In this document: positions 8,021 through 15,761 of the stretch, piece by piece
Layout: each line of letters opens with the position of its first letter
How positions within the stretch are numbered: the stretch's first letter is position 1
Assembly (NCBI GenBank): GCA_019240215.1
Contig: JAFAYQ010000055.1
Location: 1-45,754 of the forward strand
Length of the DNA: 45,754 bases
Reading direction: 5' to 3'
Source: Actinomycetota bacterium
GTDB taxonomy: Bacteria > Actinomycetota > Actinomycetes > Streptosporangiales > Streptosporangiaceae
Notes under the pieces: model-generated
Databases searched by the model: none
What the model was told of the DNA's origin: nothing
The model's input: only the letters and a program-made list of their open reading frames with translations
Translations under genes and position numbers: made by a program

Positions 8021-9377
8021 CCGCCCATTCTCGCAGCACCAGTCCGGTCCGCGGCTTGGGCCCGAACGACGTCGACTTGCGCGGCATCCGTTCGCCGTTC
8101 TCGGCCACCGCCAGCACGTCGGCGGCCGCCACCGGGTTGCAGATGACCGCCGTCCCGCCCGCGGCCTGGGCGGCCCGCACCGCGGTGGCCGGGTCGCCGT
8201 GCACCACCTGCACGTCGGGTTCGGCGTCGGCCAGGCCCCAGACCGACCCGATCAGCAGCTCGCGCAGCACCGAGGCGTCCAGTCGCTGCCAGCGGGCCGA
8301 GTGCCCGGCCGGCGTCGCCTCGGCCACCCGCTCCGGGTCCGGGCTGGTCAGCAGGTACTGCTGGCAGCCGTCGGTCAGCAGGTAGGCCGGCCCCTGCTGG
8401 CCGGCCCGCCCCAGCGCCGCTACCGCCGCCGCCAGGTCGCCGGCCTCCGAGCCCAGCCGCTCCACCTGCATGGCCCCCTTGGCCATCTCGGCCGCCCGGG
8501 TCGCGGTCAGCCCCGGGATCACCCGGTGGATGGCGCCGATCCGGGGCGGGTAGGCGGCCGAGTCGACCAGGAACGCCAGCCCGTAGTCCCACGGCCCGTC
8601 GCCCCGGCCCGCCGCCCGCGCCTGCTCCTGCAGCTTCAGGTAGGCGGCGTAGCGGTGGTGGCCGTCGGCGATCAGCGCGGTCCGGGTGGCCAGGTCGGCC
8701 GCGACCGCAGCGAGTTCGCCCGGATCGGCCAGTGCCCACAGCCGGTGCCGGGTCCCGTCGCTGGTCACCGCGGTCAGCAGTGGCGGCTGACCGTCCGCCA
8801 CCCGATCGACCAGCTCCGTCGCCGTCGCCCCGGCCGCCTCCGGCGCCGCCCCGTTGTACAGCAGAAAGATGGGCTCCAGGTTGGCCTGGGTGGTCGCCAT
8901 CAGCTCGCGGCGCCCCTCGACCGGTCCCGGCATCACGTCCTCGTGCGGCAGCACCGCCGGTGAGCCCGGCGGGACCAGCCGCAGCGCCCCGATCAGCCCC
9001 CGCTGCACCACGTCCCAGTTCGTGCTGTCCGCCCGGTCGGGTACGGCCTGTTCGTAGATGTAAAGGGCCGGTACGGCATCGGGCTTGATCACCCCCGACC
9101 CGAGCCAGTCCCGCAACAGGCCCGCGGCCAGCGCGCTGGCCTGCGGTCCCCGCGGTGGTTGCGGCGAACCGGCACCGGGCAGGATCAGACGAACGACGTT
9201 GTGCGGCTCGGCCGCCAGCAGCCGTGCGACGGTATCCGGGCTGATGACGTCATACGGTGGGGAGGTGACATCGGCGAGGCCGCTGACCCGATCGGGATCG
9301 AAGCGGACCGCACGGAAGGGCGCCAGCGCGAGGCCGGATGAGCGCGCGGGCTGAGGGTCGGACGGAAGGGTCTGCAC
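8010..9377 (-). CDS. DUF1015 family protein
   Basis: A 455-aa soluble protein of the DUF1015 family. It begins LAPFRAVRFDPDRV...SPPYDVISP near residues 18-50 and contains the family's IADGHHRYAAYLKLQE motif in the middle. The biochemical role is not established. The GTG start at 9377 leaves only two bases to the divergent ATG at 9380; no strong ribosome binding site precedes it, so it may be leaderless or start slightly downstream. Similar DUF1015 genes occur beside HAD and TPR genes in actinobacteria, consistent with the neighbours here. Confidence 0.87.
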   Translation of the reverse strand: MQTLPSDPQPARSSGLALAPFRAVRFDPDRVSGLADVTSPPYDVISPDTVARLLAAEPHNVVRLILPGAGSPQPPRGPQASALAAGLLRDWLGSGVIKPDAVPALYIYEQAVPDRADSTNWDVVQRGLIGALRLVPPGSPAVLPHEDVMPGPVEGRRELMATTQANLEPIFLLYNGAAPEAAGATATELVDRVADGQPPLLTAVTSDGTRHRLWALADPGELAAVAADLATRTALIADGHHRYAAYLKLQEQARAAGRGDGPWDYGLAFLVDSAAYPPRIGAIHRVIPGLTATRAAEMAKGAMQVERLGSEAGDLAAAVAALGRAGQQGPAYLLTDGCQQYLLTSPDPERVAEATPAGHSARWQRLDASVLRELLIGSVWGLADAEPDVQVVHGDPATAVRAAQAAGGTAVICNPVAAADVLAVAENGERMPRKSTSFGPKPRTGLVLREWADDR

Positions 9378-9379
9378 AC

Positions 9380-9880
9380 ATGTCAGAAGGACCGAACGGT
9401 TTTCAGGATTCCCGGCCCGGCTATGAGCGGCCCGATCATTCTGACTCCGATGGTCCCGAAGGCGACCCGCTGGCCTGGTATCAGCGCGGTCTCGAGCTGC
9501 TCAGCCGGGGCAGCCCGGCCGCCGCCGCCCAGATCCTCCAGCGGGCCGCGACCGTCGAGCCCGCCTCCCGCAGCGTCCGCGAGGCGCTGGCCCGGGCCCA
9601 GTTCGACGCCCGCCGGTACACCGACGCGGCCGACAACTTCCGGCTGATCGTCGAGGCCAGCCCGACCGACGACTACGCCCACTTCGGCCTCGGCCTGTCG
9701 CTGGCCCGGTCCGGTGACCCGGCCTCGGCGGCCGAGTACCTGGCCCTGGCGGCGGCCATGCGGCCGGACCAGAAGCACTACACCGACGCCCTGCACCAGG
9801 TACGCGCTACGCTGCACTCCCGGGCCGGCCAAACCGGACCAGCACAGCCGGGTCCGGCCCAGCCCGGGGAGGACGATTGA
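9380..9880 (+). CDS. Tetratricopeptide-repeat protein
   Basis: 166 aa from the ATG at 9380, chosen over an upstream in-frame ATG at 9338 because GGAAGGG lies about ten bases before it and the upstream extension would overlap the divergent gene. After about 30 polar residues come three TPR motifs: PLAWYQRGLELLSRGSPAAA, VREALARAQFDARRYTDAAD and AHFGLGLSLARSGDPASAAE. A Pro/Gln-rich tail follows. It is probably an adaptor, partner unknown. Its stop overlaps the TTG start of the HAD gene (TTGA), so the two are translationally coupled. Confidence 0.87.
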   Translation: MSEGPNGFQDSRPGYERPDHSDSDGPEGDPLAWYQRGLELLSRGSPAAAAQILQRAATVEPASRSVREALARAQFDARRYTDAADNFRLIVEASPTDDYAHFGLGLSLARSGDPASAAEYLALAAAMRPDQKHYTDALHQVRATLHSRAGQTGPAQPGPAQPGEDD

Positions 9881-10911
9881 GCGACCAGACGGCCGACCAG
9901 ACGGGCGAGCAGACCACGCTGCGGGCCAGCGATGAGCCCTTGTGCCGCGGCTACGACGTGGCCCTGCTCGACCTCGACGGCGTGGTCTACATCAGCGGCA
10001 AGGTCGTGCCCGGTGCTCGCGAGGCCCTGAAGCAAGCACAGGTCCAGGGGATGCGGCTGGCCTACGTGACCAACAACGCCTCCCGGACCCCGGCCGCGGT
10101 GGCCCAGACCCTCACCGGCATGGGCATCAACGCCGAGCCCAGCGACGTGGTCACCTCGGCCCAGGCGGCCGCCCGGCTGCTGGCGGAACGGCTCCCGGCC
10201 GGGGCTCCGGTGCTGGCCATCGGGGGCATGGGACTGCGGGTGGCGCTGCGCGAGCGCGGCCTGCGGCCGGTGTCGACCGCCGCCGCCCGGCCCGCCGCCG
10301 TCGTCGAGGGCTTCGCCCCCCAGGTCGACTACTCGGCGCTGGCCCAGGGCGGCCTGGCGGTGCGGGCGGGTGCGCTGTTCGTCGGCACCAACGGCGACCA
10401 GACCATCCCCAACGCCCAGGGCATCGCGCCCGGCAACGGCTCGCTGCTGCAGGTGATCGCGACCGCCACCGGCCAGACGCCGATCATCGCCGGCAAGCCG
10501 GAGCCGCCGCTGCACCACGAGTCGGTCATCAGGACCGGGGCCAAGCACCCGCTGGTGGTCGGCGACCGGCTGGACACCGATATCGAGGCCGCCCAGCGGG
10601 TCGGGGCCGACAGCCTGCTGGTGCTGACCGGGGTGACCGACGCCCTCGGCGCGGTACTGGCCCCGCCCCATCAGCGCCCCAGCTACATCGCCGACGACCT
10701 GGCCGGCCTGGTCGAGACCCAGCCCGCGGTCAGCTCGGAGGACGGCGGCTTCGGCTGCGGCGGCTGGACCGCCCGCTGGCAAGGCGACCAGCTCGACCTG
10801 TCCGGCGACGGCCGCCGCATCGACGGGCTGCGCGCCCTGTGCGCGGCCGCCTGGTCCCGCGGCGACGTGACCAAGGACGCGGTCGAGCAGGCGGTCCACA
10901 CCCTCGGCTAG
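9877..10911 (+). CDS. HAD-IIA family phosphatase (NagD-like, Rv1692-type)
   Basis: 344 aa from a TTG start preceded by GGGGAGGA and overlapping the TPR stop. It has HAD motif I LDLDGVVY (D32 and D34), motif II in AYVTNNAS, and the later GKPEP lysine and VVGDRLDTDIEAA acidic pair, in the order of subfamily IIA (NagD/p-nitrophenyl phosphatase). The extra C-terminal domain (about 275-344) matches the actinobacterial Rv1692 type, which has been described as a glycerol-3-phosphate phosphatase in phospholipid recycling. The TPR-HAD pairing mirrors Rv1691-Rv1692. The substrate call is by analogy. Confidence 0.9.
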   Translation: MSDQTADQTGEQTTLRASDEPLCRGYDVALLDLDGVVYISGKVVPGAREALKQAQVQGMRLAYVTNNASRTPAAVAQTLTGMGINAEPSDVVTSAQAAARLLAERLPAGAPVLAIGGMGLRVALRERGLRPVSTAAARPAAVVEGFAPQVDYSALAQGGLAVRAGALFVGTNGDQTIPNAQGIAPGNGSLLQVIATATGQTPIIAGKPEPPLHHESVIRTGAKHPLVVGDRLDTDIEAAQRVGADSLLVLTGVTDALGAVLAPPHQRPSYIADDLAGLVETQPAVSSEDGGFGCGGWTARWQGDQLDLSGDGRRIDGLRALCAAAWSRGDVTKDAVEQAVHTLG

Positions 10912-10957
10912 CCCCACTTCGCCCTATTGAGGGCTGTTTTGCCTGGCCGGGCGAAAC

Positions 10958-10963
10958 TATCCT
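10958..10963 (+). promoter_or_regulatory. -10 element for a leaderless start at 10970
   Basis: TATCCT is followed by six bases and then the GTG at 10970. There is no Shine-Dalgarno sequence, so the chimeric gene downstream is probably translated from a leaderless mRNA. The -35 is unclear. Confidence 0.42.
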
Positions 10964-10969
10964 GTTCAA

Positions 10970-11749
10970 GTGACCGGCCGGGGGAGCCCAGATCGAGCCA
11001 GCCCAGATCGCGCCAGCACCGAACAGGCGGCGCAGGACCTGGTGCGGGACGCGGTCGGCCGCGGCACCCCGCCCGGTGCCAGCCTGGTCATCGAGGGCAC
11101 GGCCGGCATCGGCAAGACCCACCTGGTCGGCCAGATCCTCGGCTCGCTGCCGCCGGGCGCCGCCCAGACCATCGTCCTGACCGCCGAGCAGGGCCGCCGC
11201 CACGAACCGCTGGCCCCGCTGGCCGCCGAAAACCTGGTCGTCAACATCGTCATGCACAAGCCGTACTGGCCGCCCAAGATCCTCAACGCCACCCAGGTGG
11301 TGATGTTCGCGATCGTGACGATCGTGAGCTTCGCCGGCGCCGCCGCCACCGACCGCTGGGTGGCCACCTGGATCCCGGCCGCGGTCGCCCTGATCGTCGG
11401 GGTCGTGATCCTGGCCATGGTCCCGGTCATGCCGTTCACCGAGCAGTTCGCCCGCGCGACGACCCCCCAGGCCTACTGGAACTCGCCCACGTTCAAGCAG
11501 ATCAACCGGGTCCTCAGCCTCGGCTGGGGAGTGGCCCTGGTCGGCGTGGGCGTCTCCCGGCTGATCGCGGTGATCATCGAGCAGAACAGCACCGGCAGCC
11601 ACCGCGCGATCGACCTGGTGTTCGCGGCCGCCATCCCGGTCGTGATCCTCATCTACATGCTCCGGCTCAGCCGGGCCTACCCGGAGAAGGTCACCCACCA
11701 CGACGCGGGCCCCACGCACGCCAGCCCCAGCGCCCCGACCGCCTCCTGA
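10970..11749 (+). CDS. Chimeric protein: P-loop (LuxR/AAA-type) N-terminus joined to a multi-pass membrane domain
   Basis: 259 aa. Residues about 20-85 read like the start of a large LuxR-type AAA regulator, with LVIEGTAGIGKTHLVGQIL as a Walker A loop and then the usual R-x-EPLAPLA stretch. No Walker B, sensor or HTH follows. Instead residues about 88-240 are a membrane domain with four hydrophobic segments (VVMFAIVTIVSFAGAAA, WIPAAVALIVGVVILAM, LGWGVALVGVGVSRLIAVI, LVFAAAIPVVILIYMLRL) and a conserved-looking core, MHKPYWPPKILNATQ...FTEQFARATTPQAYW. The membrane family is unknown to me. The join is in frame with no stop. It could be a genuine fusion, a deletion scar joining two genes, or an assembly join. 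Confidence 0.68.
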   Translation: MTGRGSPDRASPDRASTEQAAQDLVRDAVGRGTPPGASLVIEGTAGIGKTHLVGQILGSLPPGAAQTIVLTAEQGRRHEPLAPLAAENLVVNIVMHKPYWPPKILNATQVVMFAIVTIVSFAGAAATDRWVATWIPAAVALIVGVVILAMVPVMPFTEQFARATTPQAYWNSPTFKQINRVLSLGWGVALVGVGVSRLIAVIIEQNSTGSHRAIDLVFAAAIPVVILIYMLRLSRAYPEKVTHHDAGPTHASPSAPTAS

Positions 11750-11808
11750 GAGCCCGGACCAGGAGCCCGAACCAAGGGCTCGAACCGGAAACAATTGTGT
11801 CGCGTCGT

Positions 11809-11837
11809 TTGACACCGGGGCGCTGGTGCGCTGTCCT
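11809..11837 (+). promoter_or_regulatory. Promoter of the Cys leader peptide
   Basis: TTGACA (11809-11814), a 17-bp spacer and TGTCCT (11832-11837) give a good -35 and a passable -10. The predicted transcription start at about 11844 coincides with the ATG at 11845, so the leader peptide mRNA is probably leaderless. Confidence 0.6.
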
Positions 11838-11844
11838 TTACGCC

Positions 11845-11934
11845 ATGGACCGCCACCTGACGCCCCGGGCTTGCGACCTCCGTCGCGCCGTCGTGGGCGC
11901 GGGCGGTTTCTGTTCTTCGTGTTGTTGTTGCTGA
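11845..11934 (+). CDS. Cys-rich leader peptide (putative cysteine attenuator)
   Basis: A 29-codon reading frame begins MDRHLTPRACDLRRAV and ends F-C-S-S-C-C-C-C-stop, so five of its last seven codons before the stop are cysteine. Four of these are TGT, a codon otherwise rare at this GC content. The HLT-x-R...DLRR body and terminal Cys run match the small putative leader peptides placed before sulfur genes in actinobacteria. In mycobacteria such Cys-run upstream frames make downstream expression respond to cysteine. The start is leaderless. The regulated gene is presumably the cupin at 12004, 69 nt downstream. Confidence 0.8.
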   Translation: MDRHLTPRACDLRRAVVGAGGFCSSCCCC

Positions 11935-12003
11935 CGCCGCTGCTCAGCGCCGGCCCGCACCTGCGTGGCCCGCGAACCACGACACCACGAAGGAACCACC
12001 CGC

Positions 12004-12450
12004 GTGAACCCCGATGTCTCGGTGGCCCCGGAGATCGCCCAGCTGATGGCGCCCCTGGCCGCGACCGCCCTCGCCCCGACGCCCGCCGCGACCGCGCTGA
12101 CCGTCGGCGACCTGGCCCGTCAGCTCAAGCTCATCACCGGCAGCCCGGATCGCTGGTGGCATCTGGTCCGCTTCGACCCCGAGCGGCCGGTCACGGTCGA
12201 CATCCCGGTGGCGGAGACCGCGGGCCGGTACCGTGCCTGGCTGACCATCCTGCCCCCGGCCGCCGCCGACCCGGGAGCGCGCCCCAGCGACGTGCTCACC
12301 GTGGTGGCCGGTGAACTGACCGAAATCGGGACCAGGCCCCTCACTCCCGGCCGGGTCCGGGTGCACGGCGGCCCGCAACCGCGTCAGCTCCTCAACACCA
12401 GCGACGGCTACACGGTCAGCGTCCACCTGCGCGGACAGCCCGGAAAGTAG
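12004..12450 (+). CDS. Cysteine-dioxygenase-like cupin lacking the metal-binding histidines
   Basis: 148 aa from the GTG at 12004, with AAGGA about nine bases upstream. The layout follows bacterial cysteine dioxygenase type I: DRWWHLVRFDPERP (about 50-63), a first cupin strand YRAWLTILPP where relatives read VWLLSWLPG, then DVLTVVAGELTE and a last strand YTVSVHLRG. The two expected metal sites are absent. The HxH after the first strand is replaced by AAADPGARP, and the later His of the HVHRVxN-type strand reads GPQPRQLLN. It also ends early, before the usual C-terminal segment. It therefore cannot be an ordinary iron-dependent CDO. It may be a non-catalytic binder or a decaying gene, although its coding frame is clean and the Cys leader is kept. 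Confidence 0.65.
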   Translation: MNPDVSVAPEIAQLMAPLAATALAPTPAATALTVGDLARQLKLITGSPDRWWHLVRFDPERPVTVDIPVAETAGRYRAWLTILPPAAADPGARPSDVLTVVAGELTEIGTRPLTPGRVRVHGGPQPRQLLNTSDGYTVSVHLRGQPGK

Positions 12451-12501
12451 GGTCGCATCATCCGTTCGATGCATACCAGAATCAGCCCCTGGGCCGATGC
12501 C

Positions 12502-12521
12502 GGCATGACATCTGTCATGCC
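12502..12521 (+). promoter_or_regulatory. Perfect inverted repeat operator upstream of the ABC transporter operon
   Basis: GGCATGACA (12502-12510), two bases, TGTCATGCC (12513-12521): a perfect 9-2-9 dyad about 90-110 bases upstream of the ABC ATPase start. It is typical of a dimeric regulator site, but no regulator gene is adjacent. Two further perfect palindromes follow: GCGCGCATGCGCGC at 12545-12558 and TAGGTACCTA at 12571-12580. The latter overlaps a plausible -10 region. Confidence 0.72.
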
Positions 12522-12612
12522 AGGGTGAGGATGGACGGCACTGAGCGCGCATGCGCGCGCGGGCCTACGGTAGGTACCTAGAGTCGCGCTCCGGGGTATG
12601 AAGGGAAACTTG

Positions 12613-13665
12613 ATGATTGAGGTACGGGGCCTCACCAAGAGATATGGCGACAAGCTCGCCGTCGACAACCTGACCTTCGCGGTCGAGCCGGGCAAGGTCA
12701 CCGGGTTCCTGGGCCCCAACGGGGCCGGTAAGAGCACGACCATGCGGCTGATCCTGGGCCTGGACCGTCCGACCTCGGGCGAGGCGATGGTCCACGGCAA
12801 GCAGTATCAGGCCCTGGGCTACCCGATGCGTGAGATGGGGGCCCTGCTCGAGGCCAAGGCGGTGCACGGGGGACGCTCCGCCTACAACCACCTGCTCTGC
12901 CTGGCCCAGACCAACGACATTCCCAAGCGCCGGGTCGATGAGGTACTGGGGCTGGTCGGGCTGACCGAGGTGGCCAAGAAGCGGTCCAAGGGCTTCTCGC
13001 TCGGCATGAGCCAGCGCCTCGGCATCGCCGCCGCGCTGCTCGGCGACCCGCAGGTGCTGATGTTCGACGAGCCGGTCAACGGGCTGGACCCGGAGGGCAT
13101 CCGCTGGATCCGGAACCTGATGCAGGCGCTGGCGGCCGAGGGCCGCACGGTCTTCGTGTCCAGCCACCTGATGTCGGAGATGGAGAACACCGCGCAGGAC
13201 ATCATCGTCATCGGCCGGGGCAAGCTGATCGCGCAGACCACGATCGACAAGTTCATCGCCGAGAACTCCACTGGCACCGTCAAGGTCCGCACGCCGCAGG
13301 CCGAGGCGCTGGCCAAGGCGGTCGCGGCGGCCGGCGGGTCCGCCACCACCAGCGGGGCCGACGCACTGGTGATCCAGGGCCTGAGCACCGACCAGGTCGG
13401 TGACGTGGCCTTCGACACCGGCATCCGGCTGCACGAGCTGTCCCAGACCCGGGCCTCGCTCGAGCAGGCGTTCATGGAGCTCACCGCCGACAGCGTGGAG
13501 TACCACGCCACCGTGCAGGGCAGCGGCCAGACCGCCGTCCCGGCCGGCGGCCGCCACGCGGCCGGTCACGCCGCCCCGGACGGGCCGCCGCCGCAGATCA
13601 CCAACGCGCCACCGCCGCCACAGGACACCGAGAGCACCAGCGAGCACGCGGGGAGGACGAGCTGA
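12613..13665 (+). CDS. ABC transporter ATP-binding protein
   Basis: 350 aa from the ATG at 12613, preferred over an in-frame ATG at 12598 because AAGGGA lies seven bases before it. Walker A is GPNGAGKST (about 34-42), the signature is SLGMSQRLGIAAAL (about 132) and Walker B is VLMFDEPVNGLDPEG (about 153). The switch His lies in VFVSSHLMSEME. After the ATPase core come about 90 residues of regulatory C-terminal domain and a Pro/Ala-rich tail. It is of the drug or lantibiotic exporter type (BcrA/NatA-like). The permease starts one base after its stop, so they form one operon. Confidence 0.93.
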   Translation: MIEVRGLTKRYGDKLAVDNLTFAVEPGKVTGFLGPNGAGKSTTMRLILGLDRPTSGEAMVHGKQYQALGYPMREMGALLEAKAVHGGRSAYNHLLCLAQTNDIPKRRVDEVLGLVGLTEVAKKRSKGFSLGMSQRLGIAAALLGDPQVLMFDEPVNGLDPEGIRWIRNLMQALAAEGRTVFVSSHLMSEMENTAQDIIVIGRGKLIAQTTIDKFIAENSTGTVKVRTPQAEALAKAVAAAGGSATTSGADALVIQGLSTDQVGDVAFDTGIRLHELSQTRASLEQAFMELTADSVEYHATVQGSGQTAVPAGGRHAAGHAAPDGPPPQITNAPPPPQDTESTSEHAGRTS

Positions 13666-13666
13666 G

Positions 13667-14506
13667 ATGACTGCGGTAACCACTGATCAGAGCCATTTGT
13701 CGACGCTGCCCCCGGCTCAGGGCCGGGCCAACCTGCTCGGCACCCTGCGCTCGGAGATCACCAAGATCCGTTCGGTGCGCTCCACCTACTGGACGATGAT
13801 CGTGCTGTTCGTGGTGACGGTCGGCATCAGCGCGCTCATCACCTGGCTGACCGCCTCGCACTGGGACCAGGCGTCGCTCAGCCAGCGAGCCACCTTCCAG
13901 CCCGCTCGCAACTCGCTGATCGGGCTGTACTTCGGGCAGTTCGTGATCGTGGTGCTCGGTGCGCTCACCTTCACCGCCGAGTACTCGACCGGGATGATCC
14001 GCACCTCGCTGACCGCGATGCCCCGGCGGGGCGTGTTCTACCTGGCCAAGGCGCTCGTGTTCGCGGTCGCGGCGCTGATCATCGGCGAGGTCGCCAGCTT
14101 CGTGGCGTTCTTCCTGGGCCAGGCCCTGCTGAACACCGCCCCGGAGCACATCAGCACCACGCTCGGCGCCCCGCACGTGCTGCGGGCCGTCGTCGGTGGT
14201 GGCCTGTTCATCGTCGCCTGCGGGCTGCTCGCGTTCGGGATCGGCTCGCTGGTCCGGCACACCGCTGCCGCCATCAGCATCACCATCGGGGTGCTGTTCG
14301 TGGTGCCGATCATCGTGAACTTCCTGCCCACGTCCTGGAGCAACGACATCATGCGGTGGCTCCCGTCCGAGGGCGGCACCGCCATCTGGAACACCGCCCA
14401 GCAAGCCCACGAATGGCCGGCCTGGGGCGAGTTCAGCGTCCTGCTCGGCTACACGGCCGCGGTACTCATCGCCGGCTACATCCTGTTCCGCCGACGCGAC
14501 GCTTAG
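13667..14506 (+). CDS. ABC transporter permease (ABC-2 type)
   Basis: 279 aa from the ATG at 13667, directly after the ATPase stop and with GGGGAGGA upstream. Six hydrophobic segments are visible, among them TYWTMIVLFVVTVGISALIT, FGQFVIVVLGALTFTAE, ALVFAVAALIIGEVASFVAF and VLFVVPIIVNFL. The conserved FTAEYSTGMIRTSLTAMP stretch is shared with NatB/ABC-2 permeases. It should pair with the ATPase as a dimeric exporter. The substrate is unknown. The operon ends at the terminator that follows. Confidence 0.92.
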   Translation: MTAVTTDQSHLSTLPPAQGRANLLGTLRSEITKIRSVRSTYWTMIVLFVVTVGISALITWLTASHWDQASLSQRATFQPARNSLIGLYFGQFVIVVLGALTFTAEYSTGMIRTSLTAMPRRGVFYLAKALVFAVAALIIGEVASFVAFFLGQALLNTAPEHISTTLGAPHVLRAVVGGGLFIVACGLLAFGIGSLVRHTAAAISITIGVLFVVPIIVNFLPTSWSNDIMRWLPSEGGTAIWNTAQQAHEWPAWGEFSVLLGYTAAVLIAGYILFRRRDA

Positions 14507-14516
14507 AAGAGACGAG

Positions 14517-14556
14517 AATGGCCCGCGGTAACCCCTCGCCGCGGGCCATTTTCATT
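14517..14556 (+). terminator. Rho-independent terminator of the ABC operon
   Basis: A perfect 12-bp stem, AATGGCCCGCGG (14517-14528) with CCGCGGGCCATT (14539-14550), has a ten-base loop and is followed by TTCATTATT. It lies ten bases after the permease stop. Confidence 0.88.
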
Positions 14557-14655
14557 ATTGATTAAAGGGTGCGCCACCAATCCCGCCGACCACAAAGCGC
14601 CTGCGGCCCCACCAGCCACACCAACCACAGCGGCCCCGCTGACCCCACCAGCCCC

Positions 14656-15504
14656 CTAGGGCAACGTCAGGATCTCGTGACCGTCGTCGGTGACCAGGAT
14701 CGTGTGCTCGAACTGGGCGGTGTTGCGGTGGTCCTTGGTGACCACGGTCCAGTGGTCTTCCCAGATCTCGTAGTCGATCGTGCCCAGCGTCAGCATCGGC
14801 TCGATCGTGAACGTCATCCCCGGCTCCATGATGAAGTCGTTGTCGGGGTCGTCGTAGTGGGCGACGACCAGGCCGGAGTGGAACGTGGTGCCGATGCCGT
14901 GCCCGGTGAAGTCGCGCACCACCCCGTAACCGAACCGGCGCGCGTAGGACTCGATCACCCGCCCGACCGCGTTCAGCGGCCGCCCGGGGGCGACCGCCTT
15001 GATGCCGCGCATCATCGCCTCGTGGGTGCGCTCGACCAGCAGCCGCGACTCCTCGTCGACGTTCCCGGCCAGGAACGTGGCGTTGGTGTCGCCGTGCACG
15101 CCGCCGATGAACGCGGTGATGTCGATGTTGACGATGTCCCCGTCCCGCACCACCGTGTCGTCGGGGATGCCGTGACAGATCACGTCGTTCAGCGAGGTGC
15201 ACAGGGATTTGGGGTAGCCGCGGTAGCCGAGCGTGCTGGGGTAGGCGTCGTGGGCGACCAGGAAGTCGTGCCCGATCTTGTCCAGTTCGTCGGTGGTGAC
15301 GCCGGGGGCCACGTTCCGGCCGACCTCGGCCAGGGCCTGGGCGGCGATCTTGCTGGCCACGCGCATGCGCGCGATCGTGTCGGCGTCCTTCACGTCGGAC
15401 TCACCGAGCGTGGGCCGCTTCTTGCCCACGTACTCAGGCCGCGGGATCCGGTCGGGGACCGGGCGGTACCCAGAAGTCGCGCCCGGGTGGAGCTTGGTTG
15501 CCAT
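14656..15504 (-). CDS. map: Methionine aminopeptidase, type I
   Basis: 282 aa that remove the N-terminal Met from nascent proteins. All metal ligands of the family are visible: D128 (NIDIT), D139 (GDTNAT), H202 (GHGIG), E235 (TIEP) and E266 (QFEHT), plus the substrate histidine H111 in CHGIPDD. An N-terminal extension of about 35 residues ([17 protein letters not shown]) is typical of actinobacterial isoforms such as MapB. The Cys-containing zinc-finger extension of other isoforms is absent. It is divergent from the small gene at 15525, about 20 bases away. Confidence 0.96.
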   Translation of the reverse strand: MATKLHPGATSGYRPVPDRIPRPEYVGKKRPTLGESDVKDADTIARMRVASKIAAQALAEVGRNVAPGVTTDELDKIGHDFLVAHDAYPSTLGYRGYPKSLCTSLNDVICHGIPDDTVVRDGDIVNIDITAFIGGVHGDTNATFLAGNVDEESRLLVERTHEAMMRGIKAVAPGRPLNAVGRVIESYARRFGYGVVRDFTGHGIGTTFHSGLVVAHYDDPDNDFIMEPGMTFTIEPMLTLGTIDYEIWEDHWTVVTKDHRNTAQFEHTILVTDDGHEILTLP

Positions 15505-15524
15505 GTTCTGCGAGTCTAATCTCC

Positions 15525-15716
15525 ATGAGCAGCGACAGCGGCAAGCACTACTGGTACAGCCTCACCCGCAACACGGTCGAGGACGACGACGGCCCCACCC
15601 GGGGCAAGGACCGGCTCGGGCCGTACGCGACGGCCGAGGAGGCCAGCCGCGCCCTGGAGATCGTCGAGCAGCGCAACCAGGAATGGGACGCCAAGGACGG
15701 CGACGACGAGAACTGA
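15525..15716 (+). CDS. Small conserved protein, 63 aa (SPOR-like fold suspected)
   Basis: A short acidic protein, [20 protein letters not shown]...[17 protein letters not shown], starting at the ATG at 15525. The pattern of an aromatic strand ([13 protein letters not shown]), then [15 protein letters not shown], resembles the small SPOR-like proteins often found next to map in actinobacteria. The function is unknown. It is divergent from map and shares the short intergenic promoter region with it. Confidence 0.75.
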   Translation: MSSDSGKHYWYSLTRNTVEDDDGPTRGKDRLGPYATAEEASRALEIVEQRNQEWDAKDGDDEN

Positions 15717-15725
15717 TGGGTGTCC

Positions 15726-15745
15726 CGGGTATCGTGAGGTACCCG
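15726..15745 (+). promoter_or_regulatory. Inverted repeat before the first YbjQ-type gene
   Basis: CGGGTA (15726-15731), eight bases, TACCCG (15740-15745), ending 16 bases before the GTG at 15762. It may be an operator or a small mRNA hairpin. GAGGAAGGGG follows as ribosome binding site. Confidence 0.4.
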
Positions 15746-15761
15746 CGAGGAAGGGGCGCCC

